From Streptomyces flaveolus (GTDB lineage Bacteria > Actinomycetota > Actinomycetes > Streptomycetales > Streptomycetaceae): 47,797 bases of DNA. The stretch spans positions 1-47,797 of the forward strand of contig NZ_JNWV01000051.1 of NCBI RefSeq assembly GCF_000716535.1, in the 5' to 3' direction. The translations under genes and the position numbers were made by a program. This document shows, piece after piece, positions 1 through 6,280 of this stretch (positions are counted from its first letter, which is position 1; each line of letters starts with the position of its first letter). Below the pieces are notes generated by a model. The model worked only from the letters and a program-made list of their open reading frames with translations, made no database searches and was not told the origin of the DNA.

Positions 1-147
1 CTCACCCATCGCGAAGACGTCCAGGCCGACCTCCTCGGCCTTCAGCGCGATGGCGACCATGGCCTTGATCCGCTCGCGCTCGGTCGGGGTCCGCCCCGTG
101 GTGGGGTCCGGCGTGACATCGCCGACCGAAAAGATCCCGAACTGCAT
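1..147 (-). CDS. LLM-class flavin-dependent oxidoreductase (N-terminal fragment)
   Basis: Only the first 49 codons are inside the window and the gene runs off the left edge. The protein starts MQFGIFSVGDVTPDP and continues with TPTERERIKAMV and EEVGLDVFAMGE. That is the first beta strand and helix of the luciferase-like TIM barrel, where FMN or F420 binds. The ATG is preceded by GGAGGG seven bases upstream, so the start is well supported. A TATAGT -10 box and a short palindrome lie just upstream. Substrate cannot be judged from the fragment. The next gene upstream on the same strand is also a reductase, but a 107-nt gap separates them, so they need not be one operon. Confidence 0.8.
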   Translation of the reverse strand, partial: MQFGIFSVGDVTPDPTTGRTPTERERIKAMVAIALKAEEVGLDVFAMGE

Positions 148-167
148 GGTCGCTCACCCTCCAGGTT

Positions 168-181
168 GTTGACCGTTCAAC
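168..181. promoter_or_regulatory. Operator-like palindrome over the -10 of the flavin oxidoreductase gene
   Basis: GTTGA-CCGT-TCAAC is a 5-bp inverted repeat with a 4-nt spacer. Reading leftward it overlaps the last bases of a TATAGT box (180-185) and the likely transcription start of the partial oxidoreductase gene. That position suits a repressor site. The binding protein is unknown. Confidence 0.4.
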
Positions 182-254
182 TATACCCCTCCAACGGCCA
201 CCACACCCCGGGTATTCCAGCCCCCTCCACCGCCCCTTCCCGGCCCCTCCGGCC

Positions 255-1163
255 CTACGGCACCAGCACCACCCGCCCCCGCAGCCCGCCCTCCGCCAGC
301 CGGGCATGCGCCTTGGCCGCATCCGCCAGGGCGAACGTCTCGGCCACCCGCAGCGTCAGCACCCCTTCGTCGACCAGCCGGACCAGCTCCGCGAGCCGCG
401 CCCCGTCCGCGGTCACCGCCACGGCCCCCGTCCGCACCCCGCGCACCGACGCGGGGTGCGCCCCGGGCCGCACCCCCGTGTACGCGCCCCCGTCCCGCAC
501 CCACTCCAGCGCCGGCTCCCCGAGCACCGCCGCGTCCAGCACCGCGTCCACGCTCCCCGGCTCGACCAGCGAGGCCCCCTCGGCCGGCCCGGCCGTGAAG
601 TGCGCGGCCCCCAGCGACCGCACCAGCTCCTCGTCGCCCGCCCGGGCGTGCCCCGTCACCTCGATCCCCCGGTGCGCGGCGAGCTGCACGGCGAACCCGC
701 CGACCGCGCCCGCCGCCCCGGTCACCAGCAGCGACGCACCCGGCGCGAGGTCCAGCAGATCCAGCGCCTGGACGGCGGTCAGCCCGTTCAGCGGCAGGGT
801 CCCCGCGTGCACGGCGTCCACGGTGGCCGGCGCCTTCGCCACCGCGTCCGTGTCCACGACGACGTACTCGGCGTGCGCGCCCAACGGATCGGCGACGCCC
901 GGCACGAGCGCCACCACCGGGTCGCCCACCTGCCAGGCGGCGGCCGCCCCGACCGCGTCCACCGTCCCGGCCGCGTCCCAGCCGAGCCCGAGCGTCTTGC
1001 CGGCCCCGCCGAAGAACCCGGCGCGCACCCCGGCGTCCACGGGGTTCAGCGCGCCCGCGGCCACCTTGATCCGCACCTGCCGGGCCCCCGGCTCCGGTAC
1101 CGGCACCTCGGCGATCTCCACCGCGTCCGGACCGCCGAACGTCCTCACCACAGCAGCACGCAT
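255..1163 (-). CDS. NADP-dependent oxidoreductase, zinc-free MDR family (quinone oxidoreductase-like)
   Basis: The 302-residue protein starts MRAAVVRTFGGPDAVEIAEV, the standard opening of zinc-independent medium-chain dehydrogenases/reductases. A GroES-like fold comes first (KVAAGALNPVDAGVRAG). A Rossmann domain follows, with LLVTGAAGAVGGFAVQLA as the nucleotide-binding loop near residues 140-160. No catalytic zinc ligands are seen, which fits quinone oxidoreductase-type enzymes that use NADPH. AGGAG lies 8 nt before the ATG at 1163; reading further upstream would add a non-homologous tail. The gene is divergent from an HxlR regulator across 134 bp, a common pairing in which the regulator senses reactive electrophiles. 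Likely role: cytosolic reduction of quinones or related electrophiles, induced through that regulator. Confidence 0.88.
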   Translation of the reverse strand: MRAAVVRTFGGPDAVEIAEVPVPEPGARQVRIKVAAGALNPVDAGVRAGFFGGAGKTLGLGWDAAGTVDAVGAAAAWQVGDPVVALVPGVADPLGAHAEYVVVDTDAVAKAPATVDAVHAGTLPLNGLTAVQALDLLDLAPGASLLVTGAAGAVGGFAVQLAAHRGIEVTGHARAGDEELVRSLGAAHFTAGPAEGASLVEPGSVDAVLDAAVLGEPALEWVRDGGAYTGVRPGAHPASVRGVRTGAVAVTADGARLAELVRLVDEGVLTLRVAETFALADAAKAHARLAEGGLRGRVVLVP

Positions 1164-1239
1164 GACAACTCTCCTCAGCCATAAGGCAGTTGATGGATTC
1201 CGCGGCACTTTTCCGGCCGCACGACCCACCGTAGGAGAG

Positions 1240-1260
1240 CTACTATCCACAAGTAAGTAG
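1240..1260. promoter_or_regulatory. Candidate HxlR operator in the divergent intergenic region
   Basis: CTACT (1240-1244) and AGTAG (1256-1260) form an inverted repeat with an 11-nt spacer, embedded in an A/T-rich patch unusual for this G+C-rich DNA. It lies between the MDR reductase and HxlR genes, where an HxlR dimer would bind to control both. Confidence 0.45.
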
Positions 1261-1297
1261 TTACCTCAGAGTGCGTAGCCGACCCGGAGGAGAGTCC

Positions 1298-1702
1298 ATG
1301 GCGACCATGACCGCCGCCCAGCGCCGCGAACAGGCCCGCGCCGACTACGACGCCTTCCTGCGCAACTGCCCCACCAACCAGCTCCTCGGGCGGCTCAGCG
1401 ACAAGTGGGTCAGCCTCGTCGTCGCCGCCCTCTCCACCGGCCCCCTGCGCTACAGCGACCTCGGCCGCAAGATCGCCGGCGTCAGCCCCAAGATGCTCAC
1501 CCAGACCCTGCGCACGCTGGAGCGGGACGGCATCGTCAGCCGCACGGTCACCCCGTCCGTCCCGGTCCGCGTCGACTACGCGCTCACCCCGCTCGGCACC
1601 GGCCTCGCCGGCCTGCTCACCGCCGTGAAGACCTGGGCCGAGACCCACTTCGACGAGGTCCGCGAGGCCCGCGAACGCTACGACGCCGAGAACCCCGCCT
1701 GA
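1298..1702 (+). CDS. HxlR family winged-helix transcriptional regulator
   Basis: 134 residues. The core is the HxlR winged helix: RNCPTNQLLGRLSDKWVSLVVAAL, then GPLRYSDLGRKIAGVSPKMLTQTLRTLERDGIVSR (recognition helix), then the wing and YALTPLGTGL. The Cys near residue 27 sits where HxlR/YodB proteins carry a redox-sensing cysteine. GGAGGAG lies 6 nt before the ATG at 1298; a GTG further upstream lacks a good ribosome site. It is divergent from the MDR reductase gene and most likely represses it and itself, releasing on cysteine modification. That mechanism is inferred from relatives. Confidence 0.9.
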   Translation: MATMTAAQRREQARADYDAFLRNCPTNQLLGRLSDKWVSLVVAALSTGPLRYSDLGRKIAGVSPKMLTQTLRTLERDGIVSRTVTPSVPVRVDYALTPLGTGLAGLLTAVKTWAETHFDEVREARERYDAENPA

Positions 1703-1756
1703 GCCGAGGAAGGCGCCGGCACGGAAGGCACCACCGGCACCGAAGCCAGCGGAAGA

Positions 1757-2221
1757 TCAGAAGGCGTACGAGTCCCCGGTCGCCAGCACCAGCACCGTCA
1801 TCCGGTCGTTCGACCGGTCCTGGTCCGTCACACCCGCGCTCCACGCGGTGTCGACCTCCAGCGTCAGCTCCGACGGCCGCTCCCGCAGCCGTACCGGCAG
1901 CCGCAGCCGCTCCCCCTCCGCGTCCACGGCCAGCGGCCCGGTCCCGCACAGCACCGTCCGCTCGTCCTCCCGGGCACAGCGCGCGGGCAGCTCCTGCCGG
2001 TCGGCCAGCTCCTCCGACCAGCGCAGCCGGACGGTGGCGTCCGCGACGGCGGTGGGGCCGTTGTTGCGCGGGGTCAGCACCACCTCCACCTGGTCCCCGT
2101 CCATCGTCGCGGTCCCGTGGAATGCGAGGTCGGCCTCCGGAACCGGAGCGGCCACCGCGATCCCCGGCACCAGGACGGCACCGGCACACACCCCGGACAA
2201 CACCCACGCCCGCATCCGCAT
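1757..2221 (-). CDS. Secreted protein of unknown function
   Basis: 154 residues starting [28 protein letters not shown]: a short basic head, a hydrophobic stretch and an AxA-type signal peptidase site near residue 25. The mature part looks like a single beta-sandwich ([27 protein letters not shown]), resembling the DUF11/CARDB-like repeats of cell-surface proteins. It has two cysteines ([13 protein letters not shown]) that could form a disulfide. AGGAG precedes the start by 10 nt. An in-frame ATG two codons later is possible. The gene converges on the HxlR gene and diverges from the YnfA-like gene. Function unknown; export is the only firm inference. Confidence 0.72.
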   Translation of the reverse strand: MRMRAWVLSGVCAGAVLVPGIAVAAPVPEADLAFHGTATMDGDQVEVVLTPRNNGPTAVADATVRLRWSEELADRQELPARCAREDERTVLCGTGPLAVDAEGERLRLPVRLRERPSELTLEVDTAWSAGVTDQDRSNDRMTVLVLATGDSYAF

Positions 2222-2368
2222 GCGCTCACCACTCCTCGCTCGCGACCGCACCGCCGTATCCACGGCTGCCGTACGGATGTATGCCACGCGAGCCATCCGC
2301 CAGGCGCCCTCCAACAGGTGACGCGCCCTCCCCCGGGTGACGCGGAACCGGCGTGCGAAGCTGCCCCC

Positions 2369-2707
2369 ATGCCGATCCTCCGCTCCGCCGCCCTGTTCGT
2401 CGTCGCCGCTCTGTTCGAGATCGGCGGCGCCTGGCTGGTCTGGCAGGGCCTGCGGGAACACCGGGGCTGGCTGTGGATCACCGGGGGCGTCCTCGCCCTC
2501 GGCGCGTACGGCTTCGTCGCCACCTTCCAGCCGGACGCCCACTTCGGCCGCATCCTCGCCGCCTACGGCGGGATCTTCGTGGCCGGCTCGATCCTGTGGG
2601 GCGTCGTCGCGGACGGCTACCGCCCCGACCGCTGGGACATCACAGGGGCGCTGATCTGCCTCGCCGGGATGGCCGTCATCATGTGGGCGCCGCGAAACAG
2701 CGGCTGA
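2369..2707 (+). CDS. YnfA family small multidrug-resistance-like membrane protein
   Basis: 112 residues, the normal size for YnfA/UPF0060. Four hydrophobic helices are visible: [58 protein letters not shown] and [17 protein letters not shown]. The motifs [11 protein letters not shown] and [14 protein letters not shown] are typical of the family, which is related to small multidrug-resistance transporters. The start at 2369 was chosen because homology begins there; no strong ribosome site is present. The 147-bp divergent region upstream holds two direct copies of GGTGACGCG (2317 and 2336) of unknown meaning. Substrate unknown. Confidence 0.88.
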   Translation: MPILRSAALFVVAALFEIGGAWLVWQGLREHRGWLWITGGVLALGAYGFVATFQPDAHFGRILAAYGGIFVAGSILWGVVADGYRPDRWDITGALICLAGMAVIMWAPRNSG

Positions 2708-2768
2708 GGCTCACTTACGCTGGACGGACCCGCTCGACCGACCGCCCAGCCGCAGCCCAGGAGCAGCC

Positions 2769-3545
2769 ATGGCCACCGCCGCACCGTCCGCCGCCTCCCG
2801 CATCGCCGTCGTCACCGGCGCGAGCAGCGGCATCGGCGCCGCCACGGCCCGGCAACTCGCCACGGCCGGCTACCGCGTCGTCCTCACCGCCCGCCGCAAG
2901 GACCGCATCGAGGCCCTGGCCGAGGAACTGACCAAGGCCGGCCACTCCGCCCTGGCGTACCAGCTGGACGTCACCGACCGCGCCGCCGTGGACGAGTTCG
3001 CCACCGCCTTCCAGACGATCGGGGTCCTGGTCAACAACGCGGGCGGCGCCCTCGGCGCGGACCCGGTCGCCACCGGCGACCCGGCGGACTGGCGCACGAT
3101 GTACGAGACGAACGTCATCGGCACCCTGAACCTCACCCAGGCACTGCTGCCGAAGCTCGTCGCGAGCGGCGACGGCGTGGTCGTGGTCGTCTCCTCCACC
3201 GCCGGCCACGGCACCTACGAGGGTGGCGCCGGCTACGTGGCCGCCAAGCACGGCGCCCACGTCCTCGCCGAGACCCTGCGCCTGGAGATCGTCGGCCAGC
3301 CGGTCCGGGTCATCGAGATCGCCCCCGGCATGGTCAAGACCGACGAGTTCGCGCTGACCCGCTTCGGCGGGGACACCGAGAGGGCCGAGAAGGTGTACGA
3401 GGGCGTCGCCGAGCCCCTCACCGCGGACGACGTGGCCGAGACGATCACCTGGGCGGTGACCCGCCCCAGCCACGTCAACGTCGACCTCCTGGTCCTGCGC
3501 CCGCGCGCCCAGGCGTCCAACACGAAGGTGCACCGGGAACTGTGA
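2769..3545 (+). CDS. SDR family NAD(P)-dependent oxidoreductase
   Basis: 258 residues, classical short-chain dehydrogenase/reductase. The TGxxxGIG cofactor loop is VTGASSGIGAATARQL near residues 15-30. NNAG is VLVNNAGGA, the catalytic Ser is in VVVVSSTAGHG, and YxxxK is GYVAAKHGAH. ARRKDRIE after beta-2 suggests NADP preference. The overall pattern resembles YdfG-like serine/3-hydroxy acid dehydrogenases. CAGGAG lies 5 nt before the ATG. The stop overlaps the GTG of the next small gene, so the two are translationally coupled. Substrate unknown. Confidence 0.92.
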   Translation: MATAAPSAASRIAVVTGASSGIGAATARQLATAGYRVVLTARRKDRIEALAEELTKAGHSALAYQLDVTDRAAVDEFATAFQTIGVLVNNAGGALGADPVATGDPADWRTMYETNVIGTLNLTQALLPKLVASGDGVVVVVSSTAGHGTYEGGAGYVAAKHGAHVLAETLRLEIVGQPVRVIEIAPGMVKTDEFALTRFGGDTERAEKVYEGVAEPLTADDVAETITWAVTRPSHVNVDLLVLRPRAQASNTKVHREL

Positions 3546-3703
3546 CGGACGAGAACTCCCTGACGGAGGACACCTTCGAGAAGCGGCGCCTGGCGCAGGA
3601 GACGAAGAACGAACGCCAGGTCTGGTACTTCCTGGCCTACTTCCTCTTCGGCATCCACTTCATCGCGTTCATCATGATCTACGCGGTGCGGCACGCGAAG
3701 TGA
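3542..3703 (+). CDS. Mini membrane protein (53 residues) coupled to the SDR gene
   Basis: A 53-residue protein starting with a GTG whose last two bases form part of the TGA stop of the SDR gene (GTGA overlap). The first 27 residues are charged (VTDENSLTEDTFEKRRLAQE). One hydrophobic helix follows, VWYFLAYFLFGIHFIAFIMI, and the end is RHAK. It is a single-pass membrane protein with a cytoplasmic acidic/basic head. It resembles the small actinobacterial proteins filed under DUF6126, recalled from memory and not verified. Coding is supported by the stop-start overlap, G/C third positions and a terminator directly after the stop. Function unknown; it could anchor or regulate the SDR. Confidence 0.7.
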   Translation: MTDENSLTEDTFEKRRLAQETKNERQVWYFLAYFLFGIHFIAFIMIYAVRHAK

Positions 3704-3707
3704 CGCA

Positions 3708-3728
3708 CGGGCCCGTACGCCGGGCCCG
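3708..3728. terminator. Bidirectional terminator between convergent genes
   Basis: CGGGCCCG (3708-3715) and CGGGCCCG (3721-3728), which are reverse complements, flank a 5-nt loop. The hairpin sits 4 nt after the mini membrane protein and 2 nt from the NmrA-like gene's stop. There is no T-tract, as is usual in Streptomyces. Confidence 0.6.
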
Positions 3729-3730
3729 CG

Positions 3731-4576
3731 TCAGGCGAACGCCGGCAGGTTGCGCGCGACCCACGCGGCGAAGGGCGCGGCCGGGCGCCCCAGGACGGCC
3801 TCCACATCCGGAGCGGCCCTGCGCTCGGCCGGCAGCGGCGCGCCGAGGACGTCGAGGGTGCCGGCGACCACCTGCTCCGGCATGAACCGCGCCATCCCCG
3901 CGTGCGCCTCCTCGCGGGACAGCTCCACGAAGGCCACCTTCTCGCCGAGGGCCGCCGCGATGACCTCGGTCTGCTCGCGCGGGCTGATGGGCTCGGGCCC
4001 GGTCAGCTCGTACACCCGGCCGGCGTGCCCGTCCTCGCGCAGAGCGGCGGCGGCCACGGCGGCTACGTCCGCCGGGTCGACCACGGGCAGGGCGACCTCG
4101 CCGAAAGGCGCGAAGACGGTGCGCTCGGCGCGGACCGACCCCGCCCAGGCGAGGGCGTTGGAGGCGAACCCGCCGGGGCGCAGGATGGTGAACTCCCGCC
4201 CGGACGCGCGTACCGCGGCCTCGAGGGCGCGCAGCCGGGCGTGTGAGGACGCGTCGGGCCGGGTGGCGCTGACCTGCGAGGACACCAGCACGATCCGTCC
4301 GACCCCGGCGTCCGCGACCGCATCGAGCAGGACGTCGGGGCTCTCCCCCCGGAAATTCAGCTCGCCCCCCAGGACCAGGAACACGGCACGGGAACCGTCG
4401 AGGGCGGCCCGCATGCTCGCCGCGTCCCCGACCCCGCCCCGGACCCACCGCACCCCGGCCCCGGACGACGCGGTGTCCGGCCGCCGCGACACGGCGACGA
4501 CCTCCTCACCGCCCGCTGCCAGCAGCTCCACCAGCACACGCCCGACGTTCCCGGTGGCACCGGTCACAGTGATCAT
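3731..4576 (-). CDS. NmrA-like NAD(P)-binding protein
   Basis: 281 residues starting MITVTGATGNVGRVLVELL, the glycine-rich loop (TGxTGxxG) of atypical short-chain dehydrogenases. It lacks the YxxxK catalytic pair, as NmrA/TMR-type proteins do. VAVSRRPDT after beta-2 is consistent with NADP(H). Further motifs are FLVLGGE, IVLVSSQVSATRPD, FTILRPGGFASNALAWA and VDPADVAAVAAAAL. Relatives act as NADP(H) sensors or NAD(P)H:quinone reductases (YtfG/QorB type). GGGGGG lies 6 nt before the ATG at 4576; a GTG one codon upstream is less well spaced. It is divergent from a TetR regulator with a palindrome between them, so it is probably that regulator's target. Confidence 0.86.
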   Translation of the reverse strand: MITVTGATGNVGRVLVELLAAGGEEVVAVSRRPDTASSGAGVRWVRGGVGDAASMRAALDGSRAVFLVLGGELNFRGESPDVLLDAVADAGVGRIVLVSSQVSATRPDASSHARLRALEAAVRASGREFTILRPGGFASNALAWAGSVRAERTVFAPFGEVALPVVDPADVAAVAAAALREDGHAGRVYELTGPEPISPREQTEVIAAALGEKVAFVELSREEAHAGMARFMPEQVVAGTLDVLGAPLPAERRAAPDVEAVLGRPAAPFAAWVARNLPAFA

Positions 4577-4592
4577 CACGAACCCCCCAGTG

Positions 4593-4612
4593 AGTAAGTT
4601 GACTAACTAACT
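4593..4612. promoter_or_regulatory. TetR operator, site 1
   Basis: AGTAAGTT-GACT-AACTAACT: 8-bp arms (one mismatched pair) around a central GACT, 17 bp upstream of the NmrA-like gene. It is A/T-rich against the local background. It is the right size for a TetR dimer and lies in the divergent promoter region. Confidence 0.6.
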
Positions 4613-4639
4613 GAGACGCTAGCAGAGCCCCACCCCCGG

Positions 4640-4653
4640 CTGTCTATAGTCAG
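4640..4653. promoter_or_regulatory. TetR promoter -10 and possible second operator
   Basis: CTGTCTATAGTCAG is a near-perfect palindrome (one mismatched pair) that contains TATAGT (4645-4650). The TetR gene's GTG at 4658 is 8 nt beyond the hexamer, where transcription would start, so the mRNA is probably leaderless. The palindrome over the -10 box would let the regulator repress itself. Confidence 0.45.
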
Positions 4654-4657
4654 TCAG

Positions 4658-5263
4658 GTGACAAACTCAGTGGATCGGCGGGCACGGGCGTCACAGAAGC
4701 GCCAACGACTCATGACGGCGGCGGCCCGGGTCCTGCACCAGCAGGGCGTCGAGCGCACCACCCTCGCCGACATCGCCCGCGAGGCCGACGTCCCGGTCGG
4801 CAACGTCTACTACTACTTCAAGACCAAGGACGAACTCGTCCAGGCGGCGCTCGCGGAACACCGCGCCCACCTCGACGAACTCACCGGCGAACTGGACCGG
4901 TTGCCGACCCCGCACGACCGCCTCAAGGCCCTGGTCGAGGCCTGGACCGCCCAGCGCGAGGTCGCCGCCCGCCACGGCTGCCCCACCGGCACCCTGGCCG
5001 TCGAACTGGACAAACGCGCGGACGGCACGCTGGACGCGGAAGCCGGCGCGGTGATCCGCCGCCTCCTGGACTGGACCGCCGGCCAGTTCCGCACCTGGGG
5101 CGTCCCCGACCCCGACGACCACGCCCTCACCCTGATCGCGGCCTACCAGGGCATGTCCCTCCTGACCAACGCCCTCCGCGACCCCGACATCATGACGAGA
5201 GAGGGAGCCCGCCTGCTGCGCTGGCTGGACGCGCTGGAGCCGGGGGCCGGGCGGGACGCGTAA
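4658..5263 (+). CDS. TetR/AcrR family transcriptional regulator
   Basis: 201 residues. The N-terminal helix-turn-helix is clear: RQRLMTAAARVLHQQGVERTTLADIAREADVPVGNVYYYFKTKDELV (residues about 14-60), with the YYYFKTK ending typical of TetR proteins. The C-terminal ligand domain (residues 70-200) has the pattern of the TetR_C subfamily with GCPTGTLAVELD, often linked to quinone or electrophile sensing. The GTG start at 4658 was chosen over a GTG 12 nt downstream because a TATAGT promoter box sits 8 nt before it. It is divergent from the NmrA-like gene, which it likely represses. Ligand unknown. Confidence 0.9.
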   Translation: MTNSVDRRARASQKRQRLMTAAARVLHQQGVERTTLADIAREADVPVGNVYYYFKTKDELVQAALAEHRAHLDELTGELDRLPTPHDRLKALVEAWTAQREVAARHGCPTGTLAVELDKRADGTLDAEAGAVIRRLLDWTAGQFRTWGVPDPDDHALTLIAAYQGMSLLTNALRDPDIMTREGARLLRWLDALEPGAGRDA

Positions 5264-5389
5264 CCCACACGGGCGAACCTCATCGATCACCCGATCAGCG
5301 CACGAACATCCGCCCTAGGCTCGCGCCACACGATCAACTCGACGGTCCTCGGCGGGGAGTGCCATCCCAGCCGAGGACCTGACCAGCAA

Positions 5390-5405
5390 GGAAGTGGAGG
5401 CTTCC
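5390..5405 (+). promoter_or_regulatory. Ribosome-binding site inside a small hairpin loop
   Basis: GGAAG (5390-5394) and CTTCC (5401-5405) can pair, leaving TGGAGG in the loop. The GGAGG (5396-5400) is 7 nt before the GTG of the LAGLIDADG gene. The stem is only 5 bp, so any effect on translation would be modest. Confidence 0.35.
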
Positions 5406-5407
5406 CT

Positions 5408-6241
5408 GTGGCTGACTGCGAGCCTAACGCCCACCGGTTCATGGACCTCACGGTCCCTGAGTACGCATACATGTTCGGGTTCTTGCAGGCGGATGGGCAT
5501 CTGTCTCACCAGTCACGGAAACGGGGGCGACTGGCGGTCGAGATCAGCTCTCGGGACATCGATCTGCTGCGACAGTTCCAGAAGCTGACTCCCTACAAGA
5601 GCAGCATCACCGAACGCACCCGGTCCACCAACTTCGCCACGACTCACACCGCCGCCATCTGGAACCTGCATTCCCTGGAGGCGAGGACCAGGATCAACGA
5701 ACTCGGTCTGCCTTACGGCCGCAAGTCCGAGGCGATCAGTCCACCGAGCGTGGCGTTCTCGCACCGGGACTATCTTCGCGGCCTGATCGATGCCGACGGC
5801 TCGGTCGGCTTCACCAGCAAGGGGTTCCCGTTCGTATCCCTCACCACCGCCAGTAGTGCGATCGCGTCCTTCCTGTGCGACTACGCCAGGGAGGTGACGG
5901 GAGCCGAGCGCAACGCCAAGCGCAACGCCCGCGACGGGGTCTACAACGTCCTCTACATGATGGAGCTGGCGCAACGTTTGGCGGCTGACCTCTATTACCC
6001 CGGCTGTCTCTCCCTGGAACGCAAGCGCGCGACCGCGGACTCGCTCTCCGCCTGGGCGCGTCCCACCGGCATGAGGGCCGCGTACACAGCACGCCGCTGG
6101 GCCGAGCACGAAGACCGGATCCTGTTGAAGCTCAGCAGCCCCATGGCCGCAGCAGAGGCACTCGGCAGGACCAGTCAGAGTTGCAGTCTCCGTCTATGGC
6201 GGCTGCGCACCGGCCAAGTGCCGATGCCCAACGATCAGTGA
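5408..6241 (+). CDS. Free-standing LAGLIDADG homing endonuclease-like protein
   Basis: 277 residues with two LAGLIDADG helices: YMFGFLQADG at 21-30 (Asp29) and YLRGLIDADG at 122-131 (Asp130). The acidic residues at the helix ends are the metal ligands for double-strand DNA cleavage. The two-motif layout makes a monomeric pseudo-dimer. The C-terminus (228-267: RRWAEHEDRILL through SLRLWRLR) looks like a Myb/SANT or MerR-like DNA-binding helix pair, possibly a targeting module. No intein splicing motifs flank it, so it is not an intein. GGAGG precedes the GTG start by 7 nt. Its base composition is visibly less G/C-rich than its neighbours, a sign of transfer. It faces rtcB tail to tail. It could instead have become a regulator, as WhiA did. 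Confidence 0.85.
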   Translation: MADCEPNAHRFMDLTVPEYAYMFGFLQADGHLSHQSRKRGRLAVEISSRDIDLLRQFQKLTPYKSSITERTRSTNFATTHTAAIWNLHSLEARTRINELGLPYGRKSEAISPPSVAFSHRDYLRGLIDADGSVGFTSKGFPFVSLTTASSAIASFLCDYAREVTGAERNAKRNARDGVYNVLYMMELAQRLAADLYYPGCLSLERKRATADSLSAWARPTGMRAAYTARRWAEHEDRILLKLSSPMAAAEALGRTSQSCSLRLWRLRTGQVPMPNDQ

Positions 6242-6246
6242 CCAGA

Positions 6247-6278
6247 TGAAGAGGCCCCTGGCGCCAGGGGCCTCTTCA
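6247..6278. terminator. Perfect-palindrome bidirectional terminator between the LAGLIDADG gene and rtcB
   Basis: A 32-nt uninterrupted palindrome whose arms begin TGAAGAGGCCCCTGG. It lies 5 nt past the LAGLIDADG stop and 2 nt from the rtcB stop, so it serves both convergent transcripts. Confidence 0.85.
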
Positions 6279-6280
6279 CG

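Noticed and set aside
5408..6241. LAGLIDADG region as an intein or group I intron inside a host gene
   Set aside because: It has its own start, ribosome site and terminator. No Cys/Ser splice junctions or His-Asn end are present, and rtcB is uninterrupted on the opposite strand.
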